A DNA stretch of 64,000 bases from Rhizobium sp. 2MFCol3.1 (GTDB lineage Bacteria > Pseudomonadota > Alphaproteobacteria > Rhizobiales > Rhizobiaceae), in the NCBI RefSeq assembly GCF_000377565.1, contig NZ_KB898356.1, forward strand, positions 186,001 to 250,000. Direction: 5' to 3'. Of this stretch, positions 16,961 to 26,100 are shown one piece after another (the stretch's first letter is position 1; every line of letters starts with the position of its first letter). The notes beneath the pieces were generated by a model. It was not told where the DNA came from, made no database searches, and saw only the letters and a list, made by a program, of their open reading frames with translations. A program made the position numbers and the translations under genes.

Positions 16961-17422
16961 ATGCAACCGCGTTTCAATTTCGCCAAGGCCGCACCGGATG
17001 CCTACAAGGCCGTGCTGGCGCTTGAGGATTATGTCCAGAAGTCCGGCCTTGAACGCCGCTTCATCCACCTGATCAAGCTGCGCGCGTCGCAGATCAACGG
17101 CTGCGCCTATTGCGTCGACATGCACGTCAAGGAAGCCCGCCACGACGGGTTGAGCGAGCAGTGGATCAACCTCATGTGCGTCTGGCATGAATCGCCCGTC
17201 TATGACGAACGCGAGCGCGCGCTGCTCGGTTGGGTCGATGCCGTCACCAAGGTCGCCCAGACGGGCGCGCCCGATGCCGATTATGAGGCGCTCAAGGCCC
17301 ATTTCAGCGAAGCCGAGATGATGAACATCACGGTTGCGATCGGCGCCATCAATGTCTGGAACCGCCTGGCTGTCGGCTTCCGCGCCCAGCACCCGATCGA
17401 CAAGCCGGCCAAGGCCGCCTGA
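16961..17422 (+). CDS. Carboxymuconolactone decarboxylase/AhpD-like protein
   Basis: 153 residues, behind a strong AAGGAGAAAG site. The active site C48-AY-C51-VDM-H55 (GCAYCVDMH) is the AhpD-type redox pair with its His, so peroxidase-like disulfide chemistry is more probable than aromatic ring decarboxylation. The family forms all-helical oligomers. It is probably co-transcribed with the preceding Rrf2 gene. The residue pattern matches the alkylhydroperoxidase domain protein group common in Rhizobium. Confidence 0.92.
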   Translation: MQPRFNFAKAAPDAYKAVLALEDYVQKSGLERRFIHLIKLRASQINGCAYCVDMHVKEARHDGLSEQWINLMCVWHESPVYDERERALLGWVDAVTKVAQTGAPDADYEALKAHFSEAEMMNITVAIGAINVWNRLAVGFRAQHPIDKPAKAA

Positions 17423-17439
17423 TCGCATCGCGCACTTTA

Positions 17440-17471
17440 GACCGGGCTGGCGGCGCTACCGCCGGCCCGTC
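17440..17471. terminator. Hairpin between convergent genes
   Basis: GGGC-t-GGCGG (17444-17453) pairs with CCGCC-g-GCCC (17459-17468) around a 5-base loop, with short A/T bases on either side. It lies between the converging AhpD-like and lipoprotein genes, so it could end transcription from both sides. Tail T residues are few. Confidence 0.5.
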
Positions 17472-17481
17472 TTCATTCAAA

Positions 17482-18066
17482 TCAGCTGCAGCCACCCTGC
17501 AGTTGCTGCTGATAGGTCGCCGCCATCCCCGCGAAACGCTGCGCCGTTTTCTGCAACTGCGCGTTCGAGCGCCAGTCGCCGCGCATGTATCCCTTCGGAC
17601 CGGAATAATAGGCGAGGTAGAGGCTGTAGGCGTCGTTGAGCTGGATGCCCGTCGTCTGGCTGTTCTGCCAGTGATACCAGCCGATGAAGTCGATCGCGTC
17701 GGAAAAGTTGGTGCGCCGCGCGCTCCAGTTTCCGGTTGCCGATTGGTAGTGATCCCAGGTTCCATTGAGGGCCTGCGAATAGCCGTAGGCTGTAGACTGC
17801 CGCTTCCACGGTATGAAGCCGAAAAGCTTGGTGCGGGGCGGTCGCGCATTCGGCTGGAAGCCCGACTCCGTATACATCGTCGCCATCAGGATCGGCACCG
17901 GCACGCCGTATTTCTTCTCGGCCTTCTCCGCCGAGCGCTGCCAGCTGGTGAACATCCCGTCGCGCTGGTCGAACACCGCGCAGATGTTTCGGGTCTGTTT
18001 GGGAGCAGTCGCGCAGCCGGCGATAACAACCAGCACCACGACGGCAAGGAGAGTACGGATACGCAT
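17482..18066 (-). CDS. Lytic transglycosylase-like (SLT-fold) lipoprotein
   Basis: 194 residues. The signal sequence ends in lipobox VIAGC with Cys18, predicting an outer-membrane or periplasmic lipoprotein. The catalytic Glu is probably E67 in MATMYTESGFQP, the ES-x-F motif of SLT-type lytic transglycosylases, followed by AYGYSQALNGTW (GxxQ equivalent) and YLAYYSGPKGYMRG (AYN/AYF-like). It would cleave peptidoglycan glycan strands. A related annotated rhizobial family is transglycosylase SLT domain lipoprotein. Monocistronic. Confidence 0.85.
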   Translation of the reverse strand: MRIRTLLAVVVLVVIAGCATAPKQTRNICAVFDQRDGMFTSWQRSAEKAEKKYGVPVPILMATMYTESGFQPNARPPRTKLFGFIPWKRQSTAYGYSQALNGTWDHYQSATGNWSARRTNFSDAIDFIGWYHWQNSQTTGIQLNDAYSLYLAYYSGPKGYMRGDWRSNAQLQKTAQRFAGMAATYQQQLQGGCS

Positions 18067-18196
18067 GACTAAACCTCTCGACGTCCGAGAGATTACTAAC
18101 TGGTAAACGTTAATGGTCGGTTTTTAGACAATGACGATGCCGTGATCATCTCGTGGCGAGACCGGGGCAGGCCCATCCAGCCGACGCCGCGATCGA

Positions 18197-19003
18197 TCAC
18201 TCCTTGCGGAACACGACGCTGGCGCCCCAGCCGGTCACGACGGCCAGGAACACGGCAAACAGGCCGTAGATGATCGGCTGCTCGTGCGCAGCATCGGTGA
18301 TCGTCTGCTCGATGCCGGTTTTGATCACCCGCAAGGGGGCCGATTTCTCGGTCACGAACTTGCCGCTCTTGAACAGATAGGCGCGAACCGTATGCACGCC
18401 GTTCGGAATGTTGGCGGGCAGCCGCAGGCTGGCCTTGAACAGGTTGGAGCTGACGAAGCGCACGCCGCTCGGATCGCGGACATAGAGGCCGCTGCGCTCC
18501 TGCAGTCGGCGATAGGCGGCGCGGAACTCGCCGACATTGCTGGCATTGCCAAGAAAGCCCATCGGCGTCAGCGGAATATGGTCGATGCCGATGCCGCGAT
18601 CGGTGAGATCGAGCGGCGTCGTCACATCGTCGAGCATGCGCGAGCTCGACATCGAATAGGAATGCGGCACAGTCTCGAAGGTCATCGAATGCGTGTTGAT
18701 CCAGATGCCGAACACGCGCTCTTTCTTGCGCACCGTGGCGTTGTCGCGCGGGCCTTCCAGCACCACGACCACATCATATTGGCCGATCGCGAGCAGCAGG
18801 CTGTCGGTGTTGGTCAAGGCGCCGAAGATCGTCAGATCCGCGCCGTGAAAGTCGGAGGTGATGGCGATTTCGCTGGTGGAGGTGCCGATCTCCAGCCCCT
18901 CTGCAACCGGCTGCGGCGCCTGGCCGGGCAGCAGCGTCTGCGCGCCGGCCGCCATCGGCAGCAGCATGAGGGAGACAAGCAGGGTCCTGAGCAGGTGACG
19001 CAT
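18197..19003 (-). CDS. TIGR02186 family membrane-anchored periplasmic protein
   Basis: 268 residues with a signal peptide (LLVSLMLLPMAAGAQT), a beta-rich middle with VVVVLEGPRDNATVRKKER near 78, and a single C-terminal helix (IIYGLFAVFLAVVTGWGASV). The family TIGR02186 occurs with TauE/SafE permeases in alphaproteobacteria; the function is unproven, perhaps an accessory subunit. Its ATG (19003) shares a base with the TGA of the permease gene (TGATG), indicating translational coupling. Confidence 0.88.
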   Translation of the reverse strand: MRHLLRTLLVSLMLLPMAAGAQTLLPGQAPQPVAEGLEIGTSTSEIAITSDFHGADLTIFGALTNTDSLLLAIGQYDVVVVLEGPRDNATVRKKERVFGIWINTHSMTFETVPHSYSMSSSRMLDDVTTPLDLTDRGIGIDHIPLTPMGFLGNASNVGEFRAAYRRLQERSGLYVRDPSGVRFVSSNLFKASLRLPANIPNGVHTVRAYLFKSGKFVTEKSAPLRVIKTGIEQTITDAAHEQPIIYGLFAVFLAVVTGWGASVVFRKE

Positions 19004-19923
19004 CAGTTGGCACCCATCACGACCGAATAGATATCGCTCGGCGTGACCACCAGCGCCACGGCAAGGCGAAGGCCGACGGCGAGAACGAGCAGCCCAAGCA
19101 GCGCGCGCAGCTGCTCGCCGCGCAGCTTCTGCCCGACGCGAACGCCGTACTGCGCGCCGATAACGCCCGCGATCATCAGGATGAAGGCCAGCACGATGTC
19201 GACCGAGAAGTTGGTCGCGGCCTGCACGACAGTCGTATAGGCGGTGACGAAGATGATCTGAAACAGCGACGTCCCGACAACGACGTTGGTCGGGATGCGC
19301 AGCAGATAGATCATCGCCGGCACCATGATGAAGCCGCCGCCGACGCCCATGACCGACGTCAGGATGCCGATGCCGAAGCCGAGTGCCACGATCGGGATGA
19401 CGCTGAGGAAGATCTTCGATTTCTTGAATCGCATCTTCAGCGGCAGGCGGTGAACCCAGTGGTGGTGCCCTGGCCGGCGTGGTGCGGCCGGAATGTTCTT
19501 CGATGCGCGCCGCATCGCGTTGACGCTTTCAAGCAGCATCAGACCGCCGACCGTGCCGAGGAAAAGCACGTACATCAGGGAGATGATCAGATCGAGCTGG
19601 CCAAGCCGGCGCAGCAGCGAAAACACCCAGATGCCGACAGTGGCACCCGCGAGGCCACCCGCCAGAAGCACCGAACCGAGCTTCACGTCCAGCGTCCCGC
19701 GCCTGAAGTGGGTCAGCGCGCCCGAGATCGACGAGGCGACGACCTGGTTTGCGCCGGTGGCGACAGCGACGACGGGCGGAATGTTGTAGAAGATGAGGAG
19801 TGGCGTGATCAGAAAGCCGCCGCCCACGCCGAACATGCCGGACAGGAAGCCGACGGCCGCACCCATGCCGAGGATGATGAAAATGTTCACCGACAATTCT
19901 GCGATGGGCAGATAGATTGTCAC
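19003..19923 (-). CDS. TauE/SafE family sulfite/organosulfonate exporter-like permease
   Basis: 306 residues from GTG 19923, preferred over GTG 19971 because GGGG lies about 8 bases before it and helix 1 follows directly (VNIFIILGMGAAVGFLSGMFG). Duplicated half-structures carry the family motif: FGVGGGFLITPLLIF near 43 and MGVGGGFIMVPAMIYL near 207, with eight or so helices. TauE/SafE proteins export sulfite, sulfoacetate or related anions. Coupled to TIGR02186. The real substrate is unknown. Confidence 0.9.
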   Translation of the reverse strand: MTIYLPIAELSVNIFIILGMGAAVGFLSGMFGVGGGFLITPLLIFYNIPPVVAVATGANQVVASSISGALTHFRRGTLDVKLGSVLLAGGLAGATVGIWVFSLLRRLGQLDLIISLMYVLFLGTVGGLMLLESVNAMRRASKNIPAAPRRPGHHHWVHRLPLKMRFKKSKIFLSVIPIVALGFGIGILTSVMGVGGGFIMVPAMIYLLRIPTNVVVGTSLFQIIFVTAYTTVVQAATNFSVDIVLAFILMIAGVIGAQYGVRVGQKLRGEQLRALLGLLVLAVGLRLAVALVVTPSDIYSVVMGAN

Positions 19924-20200
19924 AGCCGACCCCGATTTGCGGACGACCCGACGGGCCGTTGCGTTCCCCACGTTTTATGCGAATGAGACACCGTAGCTTG
20001 AAATCGTTGCGATAGGCTTTCGATCAGCGACACCGCGTCTCCTCAATACGCGAAGAATTCTGATTAATCAGGCTTTTTTCAGGTTTTGTGACAATCACGG
20101 CACACTCGCCTGCGGAAGCAGGCAAACGCCCGGCAGTGCGATTGAACGGTCGTCGGCGGCTCCCTAGATTGGCCGCGCGGAACAAAGCACGGGGAACGAT

Positions 20201-20803
20201 GTGGGATCAGCCATTCGAATGTTGACGCTGGGGGCGCTGCTCGCATCGATGCCGGTCGCGGCGCTTGCGCAGTGGAAGCCGACTGAGGAGGTGCGCAACT
20301 ACGCCATATCGGGCACGACCGGTGCCGAACTCTACGGCTCGATCGGCGAGCGCGGCCCCGAAGGCGGCGGCCAGTCTAGGGTGATCGCCCACACCACGTT
20401 CAAGCTGACATGGACGCGCAAATACGAGCGGCAGCCGGATAATGCCTGCAAGCTGACGGTCGCCAAGCCGAAGCTGACGATCATCTACACGCTGCCCAAA
20501 CCGTCCGCCAAGCTATCGCCATCCGTTCAGGCCAGCTGGAACAGCTTCATCGAGGCGATCCGCACGCATGAGCGGGTGCATGGCGACACCATCATCGACA
20601 TGGTGCATGAGATCGAGACACTGAGCCTCGGCTTTTCCGCGCCCGACGATCCCGATTGCCGCAAGATCCGCGCCAATCTCACAGAAAGGCTCGGCGAGAT
20701 ATCCGGCAGGCAGCGCCAGCGCGGTCGCGATTTCGACCGGGTGGAGATGAGCGACGGCGGCAATGTGCAGGCGCTCATCCTGAAGCTGGTCAACGGCCCC
20801 TGA
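20201..20803 (+). CDS. DUF922-type exported Zn-dependent protease-like protein
   Basis: 200 residues from GTG 20201, with GGGGA five bases before it; ATG 20219 is the alternative. A signal peptide runs to ALAQ near 24. H123-E-R-V-H127 (RTHERVHGDT) matches the HExxH zinc motif used to define the family. The DUF922 group is annotated as putative secreted Zn-dependent peptidases. It converges on the terC gene (19-bp gap). Enzymatic activity is inferred from the motif only. Confidence 0.82.
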   Translation: MGSAIRMLTLGALLASMPVAALAQWKPTEEVRNYAISGTTGAELYGSIGERGPEGGGQSRVIAHTTFKLTWTRKYERQPDNACKLTVAKPKLTIIYTLPKPSAKLSPSVQASWNSFIEAIRTHERVHGDTIIDMVHEIETLSLGFSAPDDPDCRKIRANLTERLGEISGRQRQRGRDFDRVEMSDGGNVQALILKLVNGP

Positions 20804-20822
20804 TGGGGCCGTCCGTTCGAGG

Positions 20823-21452
20823 TCAGCCGCCGGTTGCGGCCGCGACATGCGGCCAGACTTCCAGGCCGCCGCGGTAGATCATGTGCAGGGCGACATAGAC
20901 GATGATCGCCAGGCCGATATAGGCGATCCAGTGATAGCGGTTGAGCAGGCGCGCGATGAAATTCGCGGCGATACCCATCATCGCGATCGACAGGATCAGG
21001 CCGATGACCAGCACGGTCGGATGCTCGCGGGCGGCGCCCGCCACGGCAAGCACGTTGTCGAGCGACATCGACACGTCGGCGATGACGATCTGCGTGGCAG
21101 CCTGGAAAAAGGTCTTGCGCGGCACCTGCGCGCCCTCGGCATGCTCGCCTTCGCCGTCCTGGGCATTATTGGCGCGGATTTCCCGCCACATCTTCCAGCA
21201 GACCCATAGCAGCAGGATGCCACCTGCCAGAAGCAGGCCGATGATCTCGAGCAATTGCACGGTGACGCTGGCAAGCGCGATGCGCAGCACGGTGGCGGCG
21301 AGAATACCAACCAGAATGGCCTTCTTGCGCTGGTCGGGGGCAAGACCCGCCGCCGCGAGCCCGATAACGACGGCATTGTCGCCGGCCAGAACCAGGTCGA
21401 TGACAATGACCTGCAGAAGCGCCAGCAAGCCGGCGGATGTGAATATTTCCAT
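20823..21452 (-). CDS. TerC/YjbE-family integral membrane protein
   Basis: 209 residues from ATG 21452. Hydrophobic helices with the TerC signature pair of Asp residues: VIDLVLAGDNAVVIGLAA near 15 and IADVSMSLDNVLAVAGAA near 115. TerC family members are implicated in metal (Mn) export and metalation of secreted proteins. A polar stretch (NNAQDGEGEHAEGAQVPRK) links helices 3 and 4. I looked for a yybP-ykoY manganese riboswitch upstream and did not find a convincing one. Confidence 0.93.
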   Translation of the reverse strand: MEIFTSAGLLALLQVIVIDLVLAGDNAVVIGLAAAGLAPDQRKKAILVGILAATVLRIALASVTVQLLEIIGLLLAGGILLLWVCWKMWREIRANNAQDGEGEHAEGAQVPRKTFFQAATQIVIADVSMSLDNVLAVAGAAREHPTVLVIGLILSIAMMGIAANFIARLLNRYHWIAYIGLAIIVYVALHMIYRGGLEVWPHVAAATGG

Positions 21453-21577
21453 GATGCAATTATCCCTGCGCTGCGCGAAGCCTCTCCCCGGCGTCGCCAA
21501 GGCTTAAAGGATCGGTCGGCAATGGATCAAGTGCTGTCGGCCAGCTTCGGCAAAAGATCCGTGCCTTTCGCGTAAAT

Positions 21578-22054
21578 TCAGCCGGATGCCGATTGTTCCG
21601 CGTGAATGTTACCGTGGATGTTGCACTGTCCTTCGGGCATGCGCCGGTCGAAATCGGCGGCGATGTCGGCGATGGTGACAGTGCGGAAGCGTTCCAGCAG
21701 AAGCGCCTCTGCCTCCTTCAGCGCGTCGCCGAGCTTGGCATCGACGGCCTGTTCCACGAGGCACTCCGGCTGATCGACCGAAGGGCCGATCGCAAAGAGA
21801 GGTGGCTTGCCGATCGCCTCATAGATGTCGAGGAGCGTGATCTGGTCGAGATCGCGCGCCAATTCCCAGCCGCCGCCATGCCCCTGTTCGGAGCGGACAT
21901 AGCCAAAGTCGCGCAGCCCCGCCATGGTGCGCCTCACGACCACTGCATTGGTGCCGAGCATTTTCGATATCGTTTCCGATGTCGCGCGCTTGTAGTGCCG
22001 GTCCATATGGATCAGCACGTGCAGCATGCGCGAAAGGCGGCTGTCGCGTCTCAT
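21578..22054 (-). CDS. Rrf2 family transcriptional regulator
   Basis: 158 residues. N-terminal winged HTH (ATSETISKMLGTNAVVVRRTMAGLRDFGYV) and the wing RSEQGHGGGWELARDLDQITLLDI. Two cysteines, PECLVEQ and QCNIHGNIH, are candidates for redox sensing. Divergent from a thioredoxin-reductase-like gene; the 118-bp intergenic DNA has inverted repeats built on GTAAC/GTTAC and CAAGATA/TATCTTG. Repression relieved by oxidants is an inference from the family. Confidence 0.9.
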   Translation of the reverse strand: MRRDSRLSRMLHVLIHMDRHYKRATSETISKMLGTNAVVVRRTMAGLRDFGYVRSEQGHGGGWELARDLDQITLLDIYEAIGKPPLFAIGPSVDQPECLVEQAVDAKLGDALKEAEALLLERFRTVTIADIAADFDRRMPEGQCNIHGNIHAEQSASG

Positions 22055-22095
22055 TCGCTTACTCCTGTTGCGATCAATCTAGCGTCAGAGCTCAT

Positions 22096-22149
22096 CTGTA
22101 ACAAGATAGGTTACGTATCTTGACGGCAAGCTCTTATGTAACATATGAA
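22096..22149. promoter_or_regulatory. Operator candidates in the Rrf2/TrxR-like divergent promoter
   Basis: CAAGATA (22102-22108) and TATCTTG (22116-22122) are perfect inverted arms around 7 bases. Overlapping them, GTAAC and GTTAC form a second inverted pair. TATGTAACATA (22135-22145) is a further near-palindrome with the same GTAAC word. All lie between the Rrf2 and oxidoreductase starts, as expected for self-regulated divergent genes. Binding is inferred, not shown. Confidence 0.5.
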
Positions 22150-22172
22150 GATGCGAGAGATAGGAGAGCGTC

Positions 22173-23072
22173 ATGACCTACGATGTGATCATTGTCGGCG
22201 GCAGCTTCGCCGGCCAGTCCGCTGCCATGCAGCTTGCCCGCGCGCGCCGGAAGGTGCTGGTGATCGATGGGCACAAGCCGCGCAACCGCTTCGCTGAAGC
22301 CTCTCACGGCTTCCTCGGCCAGGACGGCAAGGCGCCAGCGGCGATCATCGCCGAGGCATCCCGCCAGCTCGGCCTTTACAAGACGGTGACGCAGCTGCAG
22401 GGCGAGGCAACCGAGATCGGCAGGGAAGGGGACCTCTTCGCCCTCACGCTCGCCGACGGCACCACGCAGCGCGCCGCCCGCATCGTACTCGCCACCGGTG
22501 TCCGCGACGAGCTGCCCGATATCGAGGGGCTGCAGCAGCGCTGGGGCAAGACGGTGATCCATTGCCCCTATTGCCATGGCTACGAAGTCGCCGACCGGCC
22601 GCTCGGCGTGCTCGCCGGCAATCCGATGTCGGTGCATCAGGCGCAGATGATCCCGGATTGGGGACCGACCACCTATTTTACGCAAGGCCAATGGGAGCCC
22701 GATCCAGAGCAGGCGGCCTTGCTCGATGCGCGCGGCGTCGTGATTGTCCGCAGCCCGGTCGTCGAATTGCTGGGAGAGGGGACCGACCTGGAAGCCGTTC
22801 GTCTCGAGGATGGCCGCGTCCTACCGCTTGGCGGCCTGTTCGTCGCGCCGAAGACGCATCTGACGAGCCCGCTTGCCGAACAACTCGGCTGCGCGCTGGA
22901 GGCCGGTCCCACCGGCCCCTTCATCCGCGTCGACAATTTTCAGCAGACCACGGTCAAGGGCGTCTATGCCGCAGGCGATGCCGCCGTCGCGATGGCCAAT
23001 GCGACCATGGCGTCGGCTGCAGGCGTCATGGCCGGCGTCGCCGCGCATCGCTCGCTGATCATGCCGGACTGA
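22173..23072 (+). CDS. Thioredoxin-reductase-like FAD oxidoreductase
   Basis: 299 residues from ATG 22173, behind ATAGGAGAG. FAD dinucleotide fold at the N-terminus (YDVIIVGGSFAGQSAAMQLARA), the redox pair C131-PY-C134 (VIHCPYCHGYEV), and a C-terminal FAD motif (VKGVYAAGDAAVAMAN). The place of the NADPH GxGxxA motif is occupied by LAGNPMSVHQA, so pyridine nucleotide binding is uncertain. The enzyme probably reduces or oxidises small-molecule dithiols rather than being the main thioredoxin reductase. Divergent from an Rrf2 regulator. Confidence 0.88.
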   Translation: MTYDVIIVGGSFAGQSAAMQLARARRKVLVIDGHKPRNRFAEASHGFLGQDGKAPAAIIAEASRQLGLYKTVTQLQGEATEIGREGDLFALTLADGTTQRAARIVLATGVRDELPDIEGLQQRWGKTVIHCPYCHGYEVADRPLGVLAGNPMSVHQAQMIPDWGPTTYFTQGQWEPDPEQAALLDARGVVIVRSPVVELLGEGTDLEAVRLEDGRVLPLGGLFVAPKTHLTSPLAEQLGCALEAGPTGPFIRVDNFQQTTVKGVYAAGDAAVAMANATMASAAGVMAGVAAHRSLIMPD

Positions 23073-23116
23073 GCGCGCTTCCGGCGAGGCCACTAGCAAG
23101 CACCGCCTTCATCAAA

Positions 23117-23156
23117 CAAAAATCCCCCGCAAACGCCGGTTTGCGGGGGATTTTTG
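23117..23156. terminator. Strong bidirectional terminator
   Basis: A perfect 17-bp stem: CAAAAATCCCCCGCAAA and TTTGCGGGGGATTTTTG around the loop CGCCGG. Poly-A on the left arm and poly-T on the right give a U-tract in both directions. It lies between the converging TrxR-like and podJ-like genes, and so can end both transcripts. Confidence 0.92.
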
Positions 23157-23171
23157 TGAGCCTTCGCTCGA

Positions 23172-26100
23172 TCAGGCCTTGGTCGATGGCGCCTTGTTGC
23201 GTTCCAGCAGCGCCTTGACGGTCGCGTCGTTGATCTTGCCGCTCGGCTCCTGGCCGATCGACTTCTGGAAGCTCTTGATCGCGGCAACCGTCTTGGTGCC
23301 CAGTTCGCCATCCGGCTGACCGGCGTCGAAACCGTTATTGTTCAGGATCGCCTGAATGTTGCGGATCGCCCGCTTCATGTCGACGCTCGAAGTTTTGGTG
23401 GCGGTACCGGCCCATTCGTCAGGAACCTCGATGCCGTTCGACTTGTTGTCGAGCGGCTCGGCCTTCCAGAGATCCGCCTTGGCGCGGGCCTTTTCGAGCT
23501 GATCAGGCTTCATGGCGTTGGCGACTTCGTCACGCTTCTGCGAAGCGTCCTTGTCGCCGCCCTTGGCCGCGATCGCGAACCACTTGTAGGATTCCGTCAG
23601 GTCCTGCGGCACGCCGTTGCCACGGGCGCAGAGGATCGCCAGGTTGAACTGGCTGTCGGTGATCCCGAGGTTGGCGGCCTTGGTGAACCAGTTGGCCGCT
23701 GCCGAGTAATCCTGCTGTCCAAGCGCGCCGGAAGCGTAGAGCACGGCAAGATTGTGCATCGCGTTGGCGTTGCCCTGGTTGGCGGCCTGTTCGTAGAACT
23801 GCTTGGCCTTGTTGGCGTCGCGAGCAACGCCGGTGCCCTTCTCATACATGCTGCCGAGGCGGTACTGCGCCGGCGCAAAGCCCTTGTCGGCCGCCATCTG
23901 GTACCAGTTGAGCGCCTGGTTCGGGTCGGCTGTCACGCCGGCACGTCCATCGCTGTAGCGCGCGCCGATTTCAAACAGCGCCAGCGCATCGCCGGATTTC
24001 GCGGCATCCGCAAGCGACTTCGGCTGGATCGTGTCAGGGACGGCGATCTCGGGTGCCGCTGCGGCCGGAGCCGTCTCGGTTGCCGCCGGAGCCGTGTTGT
24101 TTGCGGTGAAGGCGGACGTATCCTGCGGTGCGCCCGAAGGTGCGAGCGCGCCATTGCCGCCAAGCGGTGCGGCTTCGGTCAGCCGCTCGGGTGCGGCAGG
24201 CTCGGTTGGCGCAGGTGCGACATTGGCCGTCACGGGCGGGGCTGGCGTCGAGACAGCGGGTGCCTCAGGCGCCGCAGCTACGGGTGCGGACGTTTCGGGC
24301 GCGGTTTCGCTGTCTGCGGGCAGCGTTGCGTTCTGCCCATCGGTGATCGCTGCCACTTCGGCGGTCGGCGCGGGCGCGCCCGATGTCAGCGTGCGGGCCA
24401 GCGGAAATGCCATGATCGCCAGAAGCACGGCGCCGACGGCAAGCAGGATCGGACGGCGGAAACGCGAGAATGCGCTGCCCTTGCCTGAGTCCTTGGCCGC
24501 ATCCTTGCTCTTCGCCTTCTTCTCGCCCTTCACCGCCCCGGCCTTGCCGCTGGGATCGACTTCGAGCGCTGCAGCCTGTGCCGCGCGGCGGGCAGCCGCG
24601 ATATAGTCGGCGCGATCCGTATCGCTTGCGGGCTTCGGGTTGGTGCGGGCCGCATTCTGGCTGGCGCGCACGCGCTCCAGGATCTTCTTGACGTCAGGCG
24701 CACCGGAGCCCGGCTCCAGTGGCTCGTTGGCGGCTTCCGGCGGCATCACGTCGACAGGATCGATCGATGGCGACGGGTCGATGACGGCGCGTTCGCCGGT
24801 CTTGGCCTTCTTCGACGGCAGCAGGCGCTTGCCGAGGCTGACGAGCAGGCTTCCCTTTGCGGCGGCCGCGGCAGGCTTGCTGGCGGCCTCGATGGCAATG
24901 GCGCTGGTTTCGGATGCGGCGATTGCCGGTGCCGCCGGCTCAGGCGCGGGCTCGGCCTTGCGCACCGCTTCCGGTACGCGCGTGCCGAACACGGCGGGCT
25001 TCTCGGCTTCCTCGGCGCCGGCATCAGCCATTGCGTAAGGATCGACGTTGAAATCGACGTCGGCGGTCGGCATCCGTGCCGGCGGACGGGCCGTGCGGCT
25101 TTCCATGTCGTCGAGCCGGTCGGCGATGTGCACCAGCGTCTCGTGCAGCGCCTGGAAGGTCTTGTGCGTGCGCTCCTCGCCGCTGCGGCTCAGATCCTCG
25201 AGATGGCGAAGATCGGCGGCGAGCGCATTGAGCGCCGACATGTCGACGCCGGCACCACCGCCCTGCAGGGCGCCGTTGCGCGAATAGGCCTCGACGACCG
25301 CTTCGGCGGCCTGGCGGGCGGCTTCAACGATATATTCGTCGCTGGTCGCCATGTAATCTTCGATCGCGCCCATGCGGCGGTCGAAATCGATGGCGATCTC
25401 GGTGCTCGGGCGCGGCTCGCTCATCAGCGCGGAAAGATTGGCGATCTGGTCTTCCAGATTGCGCAGCGCGTTGGCGTCGGTCGCCGGTGCCGCCGAGCTC
25501 TCGTCCAGACGGGCCGCGATATCGCTCAGCCGGTCTTCGATGCGGAGGAATGCGGCGTCGTCGACCGGGGTCTGCATCGCCTGCTGCGGCTGGAATTCCA
25601 TCTCGTCGATGCGGCGGGCGAGATAGTCGAGGCGCTGCGCCAGGGCGTCATTGACGGCGCCATTCTCAAGTGCGTCGATCTTGCGCGAGATATCGGCGAG
25701 CGCGCCGGTCAGCTCCGGCTGCGGTGCGGCCCGCTGGCTCTTTTCGAGCAGGAAGGCCAGATGTTCGAGCCGTTCGTCGAGGCGCGACGTCGCCTCGGCA
25801 TTGGCGACTTCCTCGACGCGAGCCGTCAGCGCTTCCAGACGTTCGGCAAGCCCATCGGCCGGATTGGCGCGGCTTGCGACGCTCTGGCCCATCAGCTCGA
25901 TCTGGTCGGCAAGGCCGCTCAACCGTCCCTCAAGGCGGTGCATGGCAGCGGGATCGCCCGATGTCGCGGCGCGGCCGGTCGCGGCGATCGCGCGGCTGAT
26001 CTCGTCGAGACGGCTGTCCATCGATGCGAACTGCTCGGACATCGCCCGGTCATGCGGCTGGATCATGCTGCCGAACTGCTCCATCGCCGTTGCGATGGAG

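Noticed and set aside
21453-21577. Possible yybP-ykoY (manganese) riboswitch before terC
   Set aside because: I could not find the conserved loop sequences; only a generic GGGGAGA word is present.
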